Below, piece after piece: positions 19,269 to 27,651 of a DNA stretch of 64,000 nt. The position numbers and the translations under genes are program-made. Within the stretch, counting starts at the first letter, position 1; each line of letters begins with the position of its first letter. Origin of the DNA: Limnochorda pilosa (GTDB lineage Bacteria > Bacillota > Limnochordia > Limnochordales > Limnochordaceae); assembly GCF_001544015.1 (NCBI RefSeq), contig NZ_AP014924.1:3534001-3598000 (forward strand), read 5' to 3'. The notes below the pieces were generated by a model, which saw nothing but the letters and a program-made list of their open reading frames with translations, ran no database searches and was not told where the DNA came from.

Positions 19269-21164
19269 TCAGGCCCGCGCCGCCCGCAGCCCGTTGGCCA
19301 CCGCCAGGAGCTCGCTCACCTCATGAGCCACGACGGCCGCCGCGATGCCCAGCGCGCCCAGCACGGCCGAGGGTACCAGGACCACCAGGATGAGGATGGA
19401 GAAGGCCAGGTTCTGAAGCGAGATGCGCCGGGCGCGACGGGCCACCTCCAGGGCGGTGACCACGCCCCGCGGGTCGTCGCCCATCAGCGCCACGTCCGCC
19501 GCCTCCACGGCCGCGTCGGACCCGGCCAGCCCCATGGCGATCCCGACCGTCGCCGCGGCCACGGCCGGTGCGTCGTTGACGCCGTCCCCCGCCATGGCCA
19601 CCGGGCCCAAGCGGGCTTCCAGATCCCGCAGAGCGGCCACCTTCTCTTCGGGGCGGAGGCCTGCGTGCACCTCATCGACGCCAAGTGCCCGCCCGAGGGC
19701 CAGCGCGGTGGCGGCCTGATCGCCGGTGAGCATGACCACCCGCAGGCCCAGGGCGTGCAGGCGATCCACCGCCTCCCGGGCCTCGGACCGCGGTTCGTCC
19801 CGGAAGGCGACGGCCCCAATCACGTCGGAATCCTGTGTCACCAGGACCACGGTCTTCCCCTCCGCCTGCAACTCGTGAACGGCGGCCGAGAGACGCGGTG
19901 GTCCCTGCAACCCCTCGGATTCCAGAAGAGCGGCGCTTCCCACCCGGACCACGGCACCGTCCAGCCGCGCCCGGGCGCCGGCACCCACCAGGGCTTCGAA
20001 GGCCTGGGCAGCCGGGATGGGGACGCCTTCCGCCTCGGCCCGCTCCACCACGGCCCGGGCCAGGGGGTGTTCGCTCCACCGCTCCACCGCCGCGGCCAGG
20101 CCCAGGAGCTCCGTCGCCGTCACCCCGTCCGCAGGCACCAGGTCCGTCACCTGGGGCCGGCCGCGGGTGAGGGTCCCCGTCTTGTCGAAGGCGACCACCC
20201 GAACCCGGGTGAGCTGCTCCAGGTGGATGCCTCCCTTGACGAGGACCCCCCGGCGCCCCGCCCGGGTGATGGCAGCGGCGGTGGCCACGGGCGTCGACAT
20301 GACCAGCGCGCAGGGAGCTGCGGCCACCAGCAGCACCACGGCCCGGTAGGCCCAGGTGGCGAAGGGTGCACCGAAGAGGGGCGGCACGATAAGGAGGAGG
20401 ATGGCGGTCGCCAGAACCCCGGGGCTGTAGCGCCGCCCGAAGCGGTCGATCCAGCGCTGGGCTCGGGACTTGACCTCCTGGGCCTCCTCCACCAGGTGGA
20501 TCATGCGGGAGAGGGTGTTGTCCGCGAATCCCACGGTGACACGGGCGGTGAGGGCCCCCGTGGTGTTGACGGTGCCGGCGAAGAGCCTGTCGCCGGGCCC
20601 CTTGTCGACCGGCACCGACTCGCCCGTCACCGCGGCCTCCACCAGGCTCGACCGGCCGTCCACGACGACGGCGTCGGTGGGCACCCGCTCGCCGGGGCGG
20701 ACGACGATCTCGTCGCCAGGCACCAGGGCGGCGGCCGGCACCTCTTCCTCCCGGCCGTCCTGCAGGCGGGACGCGGTGGGCGGGGCGAGGTCCAGCAGGG
20801 AGCGGATGGCGTGCCGGGTTCGGGCGTAGGTGAACTCCTCCAGCGCTTCGGCCGCCGCGTAGATGACGACCAGGAGCGCCCCTTCCAGCCACTGGCCCAG
20901 GAGAATGGCCCCCAGGGTGGCCGCGGCCATCAGGGCATCGATGCCCGCCTCGCGCTCCTCCCGGAGCTCCTCCCACCCCTCGCGGGCCCAGAAGCGGGCG
21001 CCGACCAGTACGGCAACCAGGTAGGCCACCGACGCCAGCCACGCCGGGGCGCCCGATCGCTCCAGCCCCCAGGCCACCGCCACGATCAGGGCTGCGACGG
21101 CCGCGTTCCTCATGGGCGGGAACTGGTGCCAGGCGCCCTCGAAGCCCGCCTCCTCAGCGTGCAT
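19269..21164 (-). CDS. Heavy-metal P1B-type ATPase without metal-binding domain (APC type)
   Basis: The 631-aa transporter lacks an N-terminal HMA domain. It has TGES, a membrane motif A-P-C in AAPCALVMSTPVA, FDKTGTLTRG, the SEHPLA nucleotide-binding motif, GDGVNDAPAV and a final helix with HEVSELLAVANGLR. The missing first cysteine and the HE motif place it closer to P1B-4 or ZosA/PfeT-type pumps (Co, Fe, Zn, Cd) than to Cu(I) pumps. Its ATG overlaps the end of the ArsR gene by 11 bp, so the two are co-translated. GGAGGTGG precedes the ATG. Confidence 0.85.
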   Translation of the reverse strand: MHAEEAGFEGAWHQFPPMRNAAVAALIVAVAWGLERSGAPAWLASVAYLVAVLVGARFWAREGWEELREEREAGIDALMAAATLGAILLGQWLEGALLVVIYAAAEALEEFTYARTRHAIRSLLDLAPPTASRLQDGREEEVPAAALVPGDEIVVRPGERVPTDAVVVDGRSSLVEAAVTGESVPVDKGPGDRLFAGTVNTTGALTARVTVGFADNTLSRMIHLVEEAQEVKSRAQRWIDRFGRRYSPGVLATAILLLIVPPLFGAPFATWAYRAVVLLVAAAPCALVMSTPVATAAAITRAGRRGVLVKGGIHLEQLTRVRVVAFDKTGTLTRGRPQVTDLVPADGVTATELLGLAAAVERWSEHPLARAVVERAEAEGVPIPAAQAFEALVGAGARARLDGAVVRVGSAALLESEGLQGPPRLSAAVHELQAEGKTVVLVTQDSDVIGAVAFRDEPRSEAREAVDRLHALGLRVVMLTGDQAATALALGRALGVDEVHAGLRPEEKVAALRDLEARLGPVAMAGDGVNDAPAVAAATVGIAMGLAGSDAAVEAADVALMGDDPRGVVTALEVARRARRISLQNLAFSILILVVLVPSAVLGALGIAAAVVAHEVSELLAVANGLRAARA

Positions 21165-21603
21165 CCTGGACCACCTCCTGCAGCAGCTGCGCGAGGCGGG
21201 TGTCCACGAGACGGTAGTAGGCCATGCGCCCCTCCTTGCGGTAGGCCACGGCGCCCGCCCGCCGGAGCAGGCGGAGCTGGTGGCTCACCGCGCTCACCGA
21301 GAGCCCGGTCACCGCTGCCACGTCGCAGACGCAGAGCTCCTCCCGGGCCAGGGCATGGAGGATACGCACCCGGCTGGGATCGGCCAGGAGGGCGAAGAGG
21401 TCGGCCACCCGCTGTGCTTCGTTCGGGTCGGGGAGGTCGCTGAGGGCCCGGGCGATCGCTTCAGGATGGAAGCCCTCGACCTCGCACAGGTCGTGGGCCG
21501 GTTTGGGCGGCGTCTCGGTGGACGGTGGGGCCTGCTTGGCGTGGGCGAGCCGAGCATCCTCTGACGTATCGGTAAAGGTTCGACTCGTTCCAGCTCTGGC
21601 CAC
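21154..21603 (-). CDS. ArsR/SmtB-family metal-sensing repressor
   Basis: The 149-aa winged-helix protein carries ELCVCDVA in the recognition-helix region, the alpha3 cysteine pair of CadC/ArsR-type sensors. An extra N-terminal Cys (HDLCEVEGFH) parallels the alpha3N site of CadC. It then has SVSAVSHQLRLLRRAGAV and a YYRL wing. The CadC-like ligand set suggests Cd/Pb/Zn sensing. The GTG at 21603 is preferred because GGGAGGTGG precedes it. It heads an operon with the APC-type ATPase and has its own promoter with a palindromic operator. Confidence 0.85.
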   Translation of the reverse strand: MARAGTSRTFTDTSEDARLAHAKQAPPSTETPPKPAHDLCEVEGFHPEAIARALSDLPDPNEAQRVADLFALLADPSRVRILHALAREELCVCDVAAVTGLSVSAVSHQLRLLRRAGAVAYRKEGRMAYYRLVDTRLAQLLQEVVQDAR

Positions 21604-21622
21604 GGGGACCACCTCCCTGTGC

Positions 21623-21650
21623 ACTATAGCTCATTTGAGCAAGCAATCAA
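21623..21650 (-). promoter_or_regulatory. Promoter and palindromic operator of the arsR-ATPase operon
   Basis: On the minus strand TTGATT (21650-21645), 16 bp and TATAGT (21628-21623) form a good sigma-A promoter. The spacer contains a perfect palindrome GCTCATTTGAGC (21629-21640), similar in base composition to CadC/SmtB operators. Repressor binding there would block RNA polymerase, so autoregulation is likely. Confidence 0.65.
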
Positions 21651-21871
21651 CTATAGGCTCTGGCATTCGCTGTTCGCCGCGGCGAGCCGACGCCCACCGA
21701 CGGATCGCCAGGGACGGTTCGCGGCCCTGCGGTACGTGCCCCAGAGCATCGATCCACTCCAGGCCCGTGAGCTACCCGCGAACGCGCAGGAAACGACAGC
21801 CGTTCGCGAGAACCCTCGAGGTACTACCGCCGGCGCAATCCACAGGGCGTTCCCGTTGCACAGGAGGGGCC

Positions 21872-22675
21872 ATGAGCGACCTCAAAGATTCCGTCCGCCA
21901 GCAGTTCGGCACGCACGCGGAGGCCTACGTCCGCAGCCAGGATCATGCACGGGGCGAGAGCCTGGAGCGCCTCGTGGAGCTGACGCGGCCCCAGCCGGAT
22001 TGGACCGTTCTCGACGTCGCCACCGGCGGGGGTCACACCGCGCTCGCCTTCGCCCCGCGGGTGGCCCGGGTGGTCGCGTCGGACCTCACCCCCGCCATGC
22101 TCGACGCCGCCGAGCGCCACGCCGCCGGGCGCGGGGCGGCCAACGTGGAGTTCGTCGTCGCCGACGCCGAGGGCCTCCCCTTCCCCGACGCCGCCTTCGA
22201 CCTCCTCACCTGCCGGGTGGCACCCCATCACTTCCCCGACGTCCGCCGCTTCGTGCGGGAAGCCGCCCGAGTGGTCCGGCCGGGGGGACTGGTGGCCGTG
22301 GTCGACAACGTGGTGCCCGCCGACCCCGAGGTGGCCGCGTACGTCAACGCCTTCGAGAAGGTCCACGACCCCTCGCACCACTGGGCGTACAGCCTGGAGG
22401 AGTGGATCTCCTTCTTCGAGGACGCAGGACTGGTCGTAGGGGAGACGGAGACCTTCCGGAAGCGCCGGGACCTGGAGGAGTGGGCCGGGCGCTCGGGGTG
22501 CACGCCCGAGACCCTCGCCGAGCTGAAGCGTCTCCTGCTGGAAGCGCCCCCCGCCGCCCGCGCGTGCTTGGAGCCCGACGACCGGCAGGGGCGCCTCGGC
22601 TTCCACCTCACCGAGGGGCTGCTCATCGGGCGCAAGCCGCACGCGGCGTCTTCTGGTCGTGCTACCTCATCGTGA
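21872..22675 (+). CDS. Class I SAM-dependent methyltransferase
   Basis: The 267-aa enzyme has the SAM-binding motif I VLDVATGGGHTALAF, an acidic SDLTPAML loop, ADAEGLPFPDAAFD and VVRPGGLVAVVDN, as in UbiE/COQ5-like Methyltransf_11 proteins. The substrate is not evident. The ATG has AGGAGGGG just upstream. It is divergent from the arsR operon and its 3' end overlaps the convergent MFS gene by 9 bp. Menaquinone methylation or small-molecule modification are both possible. Confidence 0.8.
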   Translation: MSDLKDSVRQQFGTHAEAYVRSQDHARGESLERLVELTRPQPDWTVLDVATGGGHTALAFAPRVARVVASDLTPAMLDAAERHAAGRGAANVEFVVADAEGLPFPDAAFDLLTCRVAPHHFPDVRRFVREAARVVRPGGLVAVVDNVVPADPEVAAYVNAFEKVHDPSHHWAYSLEEWISFFEDAGLVVGETETFRKRRDLEEWAGRSGCTPETLAELKRLLLEAPPAARACLEPDDRQGRLGFHLTEGLLIGRKPHAASSGRATSS

Positions 22676-24004
22676 CGGCCGGCCGGCACCAGGAGGTCCG
22701 GCCGGCTGCCTGAAGGCCTCGCGGGCTTCCGCGGCCCGGGTCGGAAGAGTCTCCCGCATGGCGCCCCAGGCGACAAGGCCCGAGGCGAGGGTCAGCAGCC
22801 CCGCCACGTGGACCGCCCACGCCAACCCGAGCGCCCCCGCCACCAGCCCCGAGGTGAGGGCGCCCACCGCGTACCCCAAGTCCCTCCAGAACCGGTAGAC
22901 GCCCAGCGAGGTGGTGCGCCAGGAAGGGTGGGCCGAATCCCCTACGGCCGCCAGCAGCGACGGGTAGACCATGGCGGTGCCGATCCCCAGGAGCACGGAT
23001 CCCATGAGGCCGGCTGTGAATGGGCGTGCCAGGCCGAGCCCGATCACCGCGTGGCCGGCGGCCTGCGTGATCATCCCCGCCACGATCAGCGGCTTGCGCC
23101 CGTACCGATCGGAGAGGGGGCCGGTGACCACCTGGCCGATCCCCCACGTGAGCGGGTACACGGCCTTGATGAGGCCGATCCCCTCCAGGCCCACGCCGTG
23201 GGCGGCGAAGAGGAGCGGGAAGACCCCCCAGGACATGCCGTCGTTGAGGTTGTTGACCAACCCCGCCTGCGAGACGGCGAAGAGGGTGCGGTTCCTCCAG
23301 GTGGTCTGCGCCACGACCCACCCCGTGCTCGGCCGGGCGACCTGCTCGGCCCCGGGATGGAGCGAGGCCTCCAGGGCGGCGTGCGCGCCTGTGTCCCGCA
23401 CCGCGAAGAGCGAGAGGGTGAAGCCGAGCACCGCGTACGCGACGCCGATGAGGAAGGGATCCGGCCGTAGCCCCCGCGCAGCGGCGACGTAACCGGTGAG
23501 GAGGGCGGTGAGCCCCACGGCCCCGTAACCGGCGAATTCGTTGAGACCCACCGCCAGCCCCCGGCGGGCCGAGCCCACCAGGTCGATCTTCATGGCCACC
23601 GTCATGGACCACGCGAGCCCCTGGCTCAGGCCCAGCAGCACGTTCGCCCCCACGATCCACCCCCAGGTGGGTCCCCAGGCGAGCAGGAAGGGCACGGGCA
23701 GCCCCAGCGCCCATCCGGCGACCAGCACGGCCTTCCGGGTGAACCGGTCCGCCAGCACCCCCGACGCCAGGTTGGTGAAGGCCTTCACCACACCGAACGC
23801 CATGATGAAGGCAAAGACGACCACTTCTGAGGCGAGGCGGAACTCCTCGGCGCCGACCAGGGGGACCACCGTGCGTTCCAGTCCTACCATACCGCCCACG
23901 AAGGCGTTCACCAGCACCAGGAGGGCAAACGAGCCTAAGTTCTCGCGCAGGCCCAGGCGGACGGTGGCCGGGTCAGGCCGACTCTCCACGCCCAGCTTCC
24001 TCAC
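22667..24004 (-). CDS. Major facilitator superfamily transporter
   Basis: The 445-aa protein has about 12 transmembrane segments and the MFS loop motif in both halves: GVLADRFTRK near residue 85 and GPLSDRYGRKP near residue 300. It resembles drug/H+ antiporter-type MFS proteins, but the substrate is unknown. Start GTG at 24004 with GGGGAAGGG just before it. The 3' end overlaps the convergent methyltransferase by 9 bp. The next gene upstream ends 46 bp away and may be co-transcribed. Confidence 0.82.
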   Translation of the reverse strand: MRKLGVESRPDPATVRLGLRENLGSFALLVLVNAFVGGMVGLERTVVPLVGAEEFRLASEVVVFAFIMAFGVVKAFTNLASGVLADRFTRKAVLVAGWALGLPVPFLLAWGPTWGWIVGANVLLGLSQGLAWSMTVAMKIDLVGSARRGLAVGLNEFAGYGAVGLTALLTGYVAAARGLRPDPFLIGVAYAVLGFTLSLFAVRDTGAHAALEASLHPGAEQVARPSTGWVVAQTTWRNRTLFAVSQAGLVNNLNDGMSWGVFPLLFAAHGVGLEGIGLIKAVYPLTWGIGQVVTGPLSDRYGRKPLIVAGMITQAAGHAVIGLGLARPFTAGLMGSVLLGIGTAMVYPSLLAAVGDSAHPSWRTTSLGVYRFWRDLGYAVGALTSGLVAGALGLAWAVHVAGLLTLASGLVAWGAMRETLPTRAAEAREAFRQPAGPPGAGRPSR

Positions 24005-24050
24005 CCCTTCCCCGCAGTTCCCGAGGCGAGCTGGCGGCCTCAGCGCCCTC

Positions 24051-24731
24051 CTACCCGACCGCGCAGCGGTTGGCGCCCGCCTCGAGCTCGGTGGCGTCGC
24101 CTTCGAAGGAGCGGTCCGCCGCGTTCCACTCGACGATTGTCCGATAGTTGGGCGGAGTTTCGGGGATTCGCTGGAGGATGGCCGCTACGAAGGCATCCTC
24201 CGGTTGGCCCAGGAGGGGGCTGCGGGCGCGCACCTCGGCCAGAGACACCGCCAGGGGGCGGCCGTCGAATGCGACCGGCTCCCCCGTGTGACCCGGAAGG
24301 ACCAGGGTCTCCGGCGGCAGCTCGAGGAACCGCTCGAGGGACCGGTACAGCATGCGGGCGTGCGTCTCGATCCGTGCTGGATCCGGCTCTTCCAGATCAG
24401 GCCTTCCCACGCTGGACAGGAAGAGCGTGTCGCCGGTAAAGAGCGTACGCCCGTCCAGGAGGACGCAAGTGCCGCCGCGGCCGCAGACGGTGACCACGGG
24501 CCTGTCTGTAGGAAGGTCCACCGTGTCGAGAACCTTCCCGTCGCCCGCGTTCAGGGCGTCGTACGCATCGACGTGCACGCTCCCCGGTATCGTCCATTCC
24601 CGGTCCGCGGAGCGCCGGATGTCCAGCACCGTCACGGGCTCGCCCCGTTCGAGCATCGCCCTGAGATCCTCCGCGCGTATCCCTTCCCCGTGCGCCACGG
24701 CCTCCCACCCCTTCGAGCGTGTTGCAGTCAT
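24051..24731 (-). CDS. Rhodanese-metallo-beta-lactamase fusion with large internal deletion
   Basis: The N-terminal part (residues 10-85) is a rhodanese domain with VTVLDIRR, GSVHVDAYDAL and VVTVCGRGGT. It then passes directly into LLDGRTLFTGDTLFLSSVGRPDL, the middle of a metallo-beta-lactamase-fold hydrolase, and ends PPNYRTIVEWN. The HxHxDH metal-binding half that should lie between is missing, an in-frame loss of roughly 150-170 residues. The 226-aa product is therefore probably inactive as a hydrolase. The family normally handles persulfides or thioesters. ATG start at 24731 with a weak Shine-Dalgarno sequence. Confidence 0.65.
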   Translation of the reverse strand: MTATRSKGWEAVAHGEGIRAEDLRAMLERGEPVTVLDIRRSADREWTIPGSVHVDAYDALNAGDGKVLDTVDLPTDRPVVTVCGRGGTCVLLDGRTLFTGDTLFLSSVGRPDLEEPDPARIETHARMLYRSLERFLELPPETLVLPGHTGEPVAFDGRPLAVSLAEVRARSPLLGQPEDAFVAAILQRIPETPPNYRTIVEWNAADRSFEGDATELEAGANRCAVG

Positions 24732-24736
24732 CCTGG

Positions 24737-24960
24737 CTATCGACCCGGCGCGCCGTTCGGCCCTTCCCATGGATCCGGGCCGACGCGGGCAGCCCCGGCA
24801 GCGGCCGTGAGCCAGTCCGGATAGCCCTCCCGCAGGCGCCGCGCCTTTCGGCCGTGAGCCCTGAGGATTTCCACGGCCTCGTCGGCAAAGAGGCAGTAGG
24901 GCCCCCGGCAGTAGGCGACGACCTCCTGCCAACCACCACGGAGGATGTGACCAGCCGGCC
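24737..24960 (-). pseudogene. Rhodanese C-terminal fragment
   Basis: Between proS and the rhodanese-MBL gene one minus-strand frame reads VVAYCRGPYCLFADEAVEIL and LREGYPDW before a TAG at 24739-24737. This is the active-site (CRGPYC) and C-terminal end of a rhodanese like those fused to ArsR domains. No start codon or N-terminal half is present. The next gene starts 5 bp after its stop, so both may derive from one decayed sulfur-transfer locus. Confidence 0.55.
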
Positions 24961-24961
24961 G

Positions 24962-26410
24962 TCAGTACGCCCGCGCGAACCAGACCGTGTGCCGTGCCTC
25001 CCGCCCGCAGACGAGGCAGCGTTCCATCCGCTCGGGCGGGTCGAAGGGGATGTTGCGGGCGGTGGCCTTGGTCTCTTCCTTCACGCGCCGCTCGCAGGCG
25101 TCGTCGCCGCACCAGCCCGCCAGCACGAAGCCGCCCTTCTCTTCCAGGACCCTGCCCAGGTCCGCGAGGGTGGCCGCGCGGTGGCTGTGGGCCTCCCGGA
25201 AGGCCAGCGCCTTCTGGAACATGCTGGCCTGGATCTCGTCGAGGAGCGTCTGGACCCGCTCGACCAGCCCATCCTGGGGCAGCGCCTGCTTTTCGCCCGT
25301 GTCGCGGCGGACGGCCACCACCACGCCCTGGGCCAGGTCGCGGGGTCCCAGCTCGAGGCGGAGCGGCACGCCCCGCATCTCGTACTCGCTGAACTTCCAC
25401 CCGGGCGAGAACTCGTCCCGGTCGTCCATCCGGGCCCGGAGTCCGGCTGCCCGCAGAGCCTGGAGCAATTCCCGCGACCGCCCGACGACCTCCTCGCGGA
25501 CCTTCGCCGGTCCGATGGGGATCAGGATGACCTGGGTGGGCGCCACCCGTGGCGGCAGCGCAAGACCCCGGTCGTCGCCATGCACCATGATGATGCACCC
25601 GATCAGCCGGGTGGAAGCTCCCCACGACGTGGTGTGGACGTACTTCAACTGGTTGTCCCGGTCCAGGAACTGGATGCCGAAGCCTTCGGCGAACTTGGTG
25701 CCCAGGTAGTGGGAGGTGCCGGCCTGCACCGCCTTGCCGTCTTTCATCATGGCTTCGATGGAGTAGGTGTCCACCGCCCCCGCGAAGCGCTCCGAAGGGG
25801 TCTTCTGGCCCTTGACGACCGGAATGGCCAGGTCGGCCTCCACGAAATCGCGGTAGATCTCGAGCATCCGCATGGTTTCCTCCCGCGCCTCCTCCTCAGT
25901 GGCGTGGGCGGTGTGGCCCTCTTGCCAGAGGAACTCGGTGGTGCGCAGGAAGGGGAGCGTCCGCTTCTCCCAGCGGAAGACGTTGGCCCACTGGTTGATG
26001 AGGACCGGCAGGTCGCGGTACGACTGGATCCACTTGGCGTACATGTGGCCGATGATGGTCTCGGAGGTGGGCCGGAGCGCCAGGCGCTCCTCCAGCTTCT
26101 CACTCCCGACCTCGGTCACCAGGGGAAGCTCCGGGGCGAAGCCCTCCACGTGTTCCTTTTCGCGCTGGAAGAAGCTCTCGGGGATGAGCGTGGGGAAGTA
26201 GGCGTTCCGGTGCCCCGTCTCCTTGAAGCGCCGGTCGAGGCCGGCCTGGCACGCCTCCCAGAGCTCGTAACCGTCGGGCTTGAAGACGATGCAGCCGCGC
26301 ACCGGCGAGTAGTCCATCAGGTCGGCCTTGCGGATGACGCTCACATACCAGGCCGAGAAGTCCTCCGACTGGGGCACGATCTCCTTGACCAGCGCCTGCC
26401 CTTCCGCCAC
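24962..26410 (-). CDS. proS: Prolyl-tRNA synthetase, archaeal/eukaryotic type
   Basis: The 482-aa class II aminoacyl-tRNA synthetase has LRPTSETIIGHMYAKWI, the motif 2 region NVFRWEKRTLPFLRTTEF and WQEGHTAHAT. Its C-terminal zinc-type tail includes CLVCGREARHTVWFARAY. It charges tRNA-Pro. Length and the Cys-rich end fit ProS type 3 (without the editing insertion of the bacterial type). GTG at 26410 is chosen because GGAGGAGG lies about ten bases upstream, removing 35 poorly conserved residues of the longer frame. No T-box could be recognised upstream. Confidence 0.92.
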   Translation of the reverse strand: MAEGQALVKEIVPQSEDFSAWYVSVIRKADLMDYSPVRGCIVFKPDGYELWEACQAGLDRRFKETGHRNAYFPTLIPESFFQREKEHVEGFAPELPLVTEVGSEKLEERLALRPTSETIIGHMYAKWIQSYRDLPVLINQWANVFRWEKRTLPFLRTTEFLWQEGHTAHATEEEAREETMRMLEIYRDFVEADLAIPVVKGQKTPSERFAGAVDTYSIEAMMKDGKAVQAGTSHYLGTKFAEGFGIQFLDRDNQLKYVHTTSWGASTRLIGCIIMVHGDDRGLALPPRVAPTQVILIPIGPAKVREEVVGRSRELLQALRAAGLRARMDDRDEFSPGWKFSEYEMRGVPLRLELGPRDLAQGVVVAVRRDTGEKQALPQDGLVERVQTLLDEIQASMFQKALAFREAHSHRAATLADLGRVLEEKGGFVLAGWCGDDACERRVKEETKATARNIPFDPPERMERCLVCGREARHTVWFARAY

Positions 26411-26612
26411 GCCCCTGCGCCTCCTCCGGGCCCCGCACCGGGCGGGCCTCGTCCACGGCCGCACACCGGCTGGCACAACGGTCGAATGCATGTGCCACCA
26501 GGGTAGCAAAGGCACCAGGGGCTGTCAACGGAGGGACAGCGGCCTGAAGGGGCACAACGATCATTCCTTGCAGCCATCGAAGAAGGCCGCCAGGAGTCCA
26601 CCCTGCGCTCAC

Positions 26613-26800
26613 TCAAGGTACCGCCACCTCGAGGTCAACCACCTCCCCCTCAGGAGGTTCCTTGGGTTCAGGATGCAGGCTCTCTTTCCGAGCCGCCTCG
26701 ACGTACCTACGACTGCTTCGCGGGTTCGCTCCAACGCCTCTTCGCGCGTGGCCCCATATGTGGAAAGCCAGTTGAGGGGAGGCACGTACGTGACCCGCGC
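26613..26800 (-). pseudogene. HicB-type antitoxin remnant, frameshifted and N-terminally truncated
   Basis: Starting 2 bp after the thioredoxin stop, one frame reads VTYVPPLNWLSTYGATREEA and LERTREAVVG, the HicB antitoxin signature. After a single-base loss near 26704 another frame continues YVEAARKESL to EGEVVDLEVAVP and stops at 26613. The first strand of the fold and any start codon are absent, as is a HicA toxin. Confidence 0.55.
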
Positions 26801-26801
26801 G

Positions 26802-27266
26802 TCATCGCGCCTCTTTCAGCCAGCCTTCGATCTCGTCGCGGGGCACAACGCCGTATCGGGCATCCACCAGGCGCCCGCCCGGCGCCAAGACCGCGACGAA
26901 GGGGTGGCCCCGGAGGTCGAAGTCCCTGGCGACCTGGTAGCTGTCGAGAGGTCGCCCGGGATCGACGTCGACGTAGGTGTAGCGAAGGGTGTCGCCATAC
27001 GTCTCGCGCACGGCGGCCATCACGGGCCGCATCTGAAGACAGGCCTGTCAGTACATGAGGGTGCCGTCCGGCATCGGATGCGGTTTCGTCGTGTAGACGA
27101 AGACCAGGCCAGGACGGCTGTCGGTGTAGGCCTGAAGGCGCGTGCCGGCCTCGGTTCCACCCCCGTTCCCCGCACGTAGGTACGCGGTGACGGCTGCGCC
27201 CACGAGAAGGACGAGGAGCGCGGCTCCGCCCGCCCAGAACGACCTCGATCGTCCACGTCCCGGCAT
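26802..27266 (-). CDS. Membrane-anchored thioredoxin-like protein, probable selenoprotein (UGA at active site)
   Basis: The frame from ATG 27266 has a membrane anchor (about residues 9-28) and a thioredoxin fold, with an in-frame TGA at 27050-27048 as codon 73. Beyond it the same frame continues as QACLQMRPVM, then VDVD, a GHPFVAVL cis-proline loop and a terminal helix, ending at a true TGA (26804-26802). The UGA sits exactly where the first Cys of CxxC is expected, giving U73-Q-A-C76. A hairpin meeting bacterial SECIS rules follows. Product 154 aa. The alternative is a nonsense mutation. AGGGGG supports the ATG. Redox partner unknown; the anchor places the domain outside the membrane. Confidence 0.68.
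27013..27050 (-). promoter_or_regulatory. SECIS-like hairpin downstream of the in-frame UGA
   Basis: In the mRNA, UGA (27050-27048) is followed after 23 nt by a six-base loop CGUGAU closed by a perfect six-pair stem, GCGGCC (27030-27025) with GGCCGC (27018-27013). The second loop base is G. Published bacterial SECIS criteria (upper stem 4-16 bp, loop 3-14 nt with G in the first two positions, 16-37 nt from UGA to loop) are all met. Confidence 0.55.
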
Positions 27267-27651
27267 GACGCTCTTCCCCCTCAGCGCGTCTTCACACGAC
27301 CCTTTGCTGATCCCGTCCACCCTACCCCGTTCGTCTGGGCGCGTCCAGACCCTGCGCTCCCGGCGGGGCACGTCGCTGAGACTCCTCTCAGGATCCGGCG
27401 GATACGATCCGTGCGGGCTTGACGCAGCGGTTGTTCTCGAAGCTGCCCGCCGGGTCTTCGCGACGCAGGGCTTCAAGCGGGCCAGTCTGGATGACGTGGC
27501 CCGGAAAGTGGGCATCGGCCGGGGTACCATCTACCGTCGCTTCCCCACCAAGGAGGCGCTGCTGGAGGCTGTGGTCCGCCTGGGCGAGCGGGAGGTCATC
27601 GCGCGGCATCAGGGTGAACCCCTAGCCAGCTGGTCCAGCTTGAGGGCGTAG
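27265..27651 (+). pseudogene. Truncated TetR-family regulator
   Basis: The C-terminal 75 codons read VLEAARRVFATQGF, ASLDDVARKVGIGRGT and IYRRFPTKEALLEAV, a clear TetR helix-turn-helix domain. The frame then runs straight into the end of the convergent DUF4058 gene and stops, so the ligand-binding domain (over 100 residues) is lost. No well-placed start codon precedes the domain; the ATG at 27265 overlaps the divergent thioredoxin start. It is probably non-functional. Confidence 0.55.

Noticed and set aside
19206-21443. 745-codon plus-strand frame over the APC-type ATPase
   Set aside because: Antisense to a clear P-type ATPase; low-complexity His/Gly/Arg composition.
26411-26612. Possible T-box upstream of proS
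   Set aside because: A few bases resemble the T-box sequence (GGTGGCAC, GGTGGCGGTACC), but the conserved AGGGTGGNACCGCG order and a following terminator are not present.
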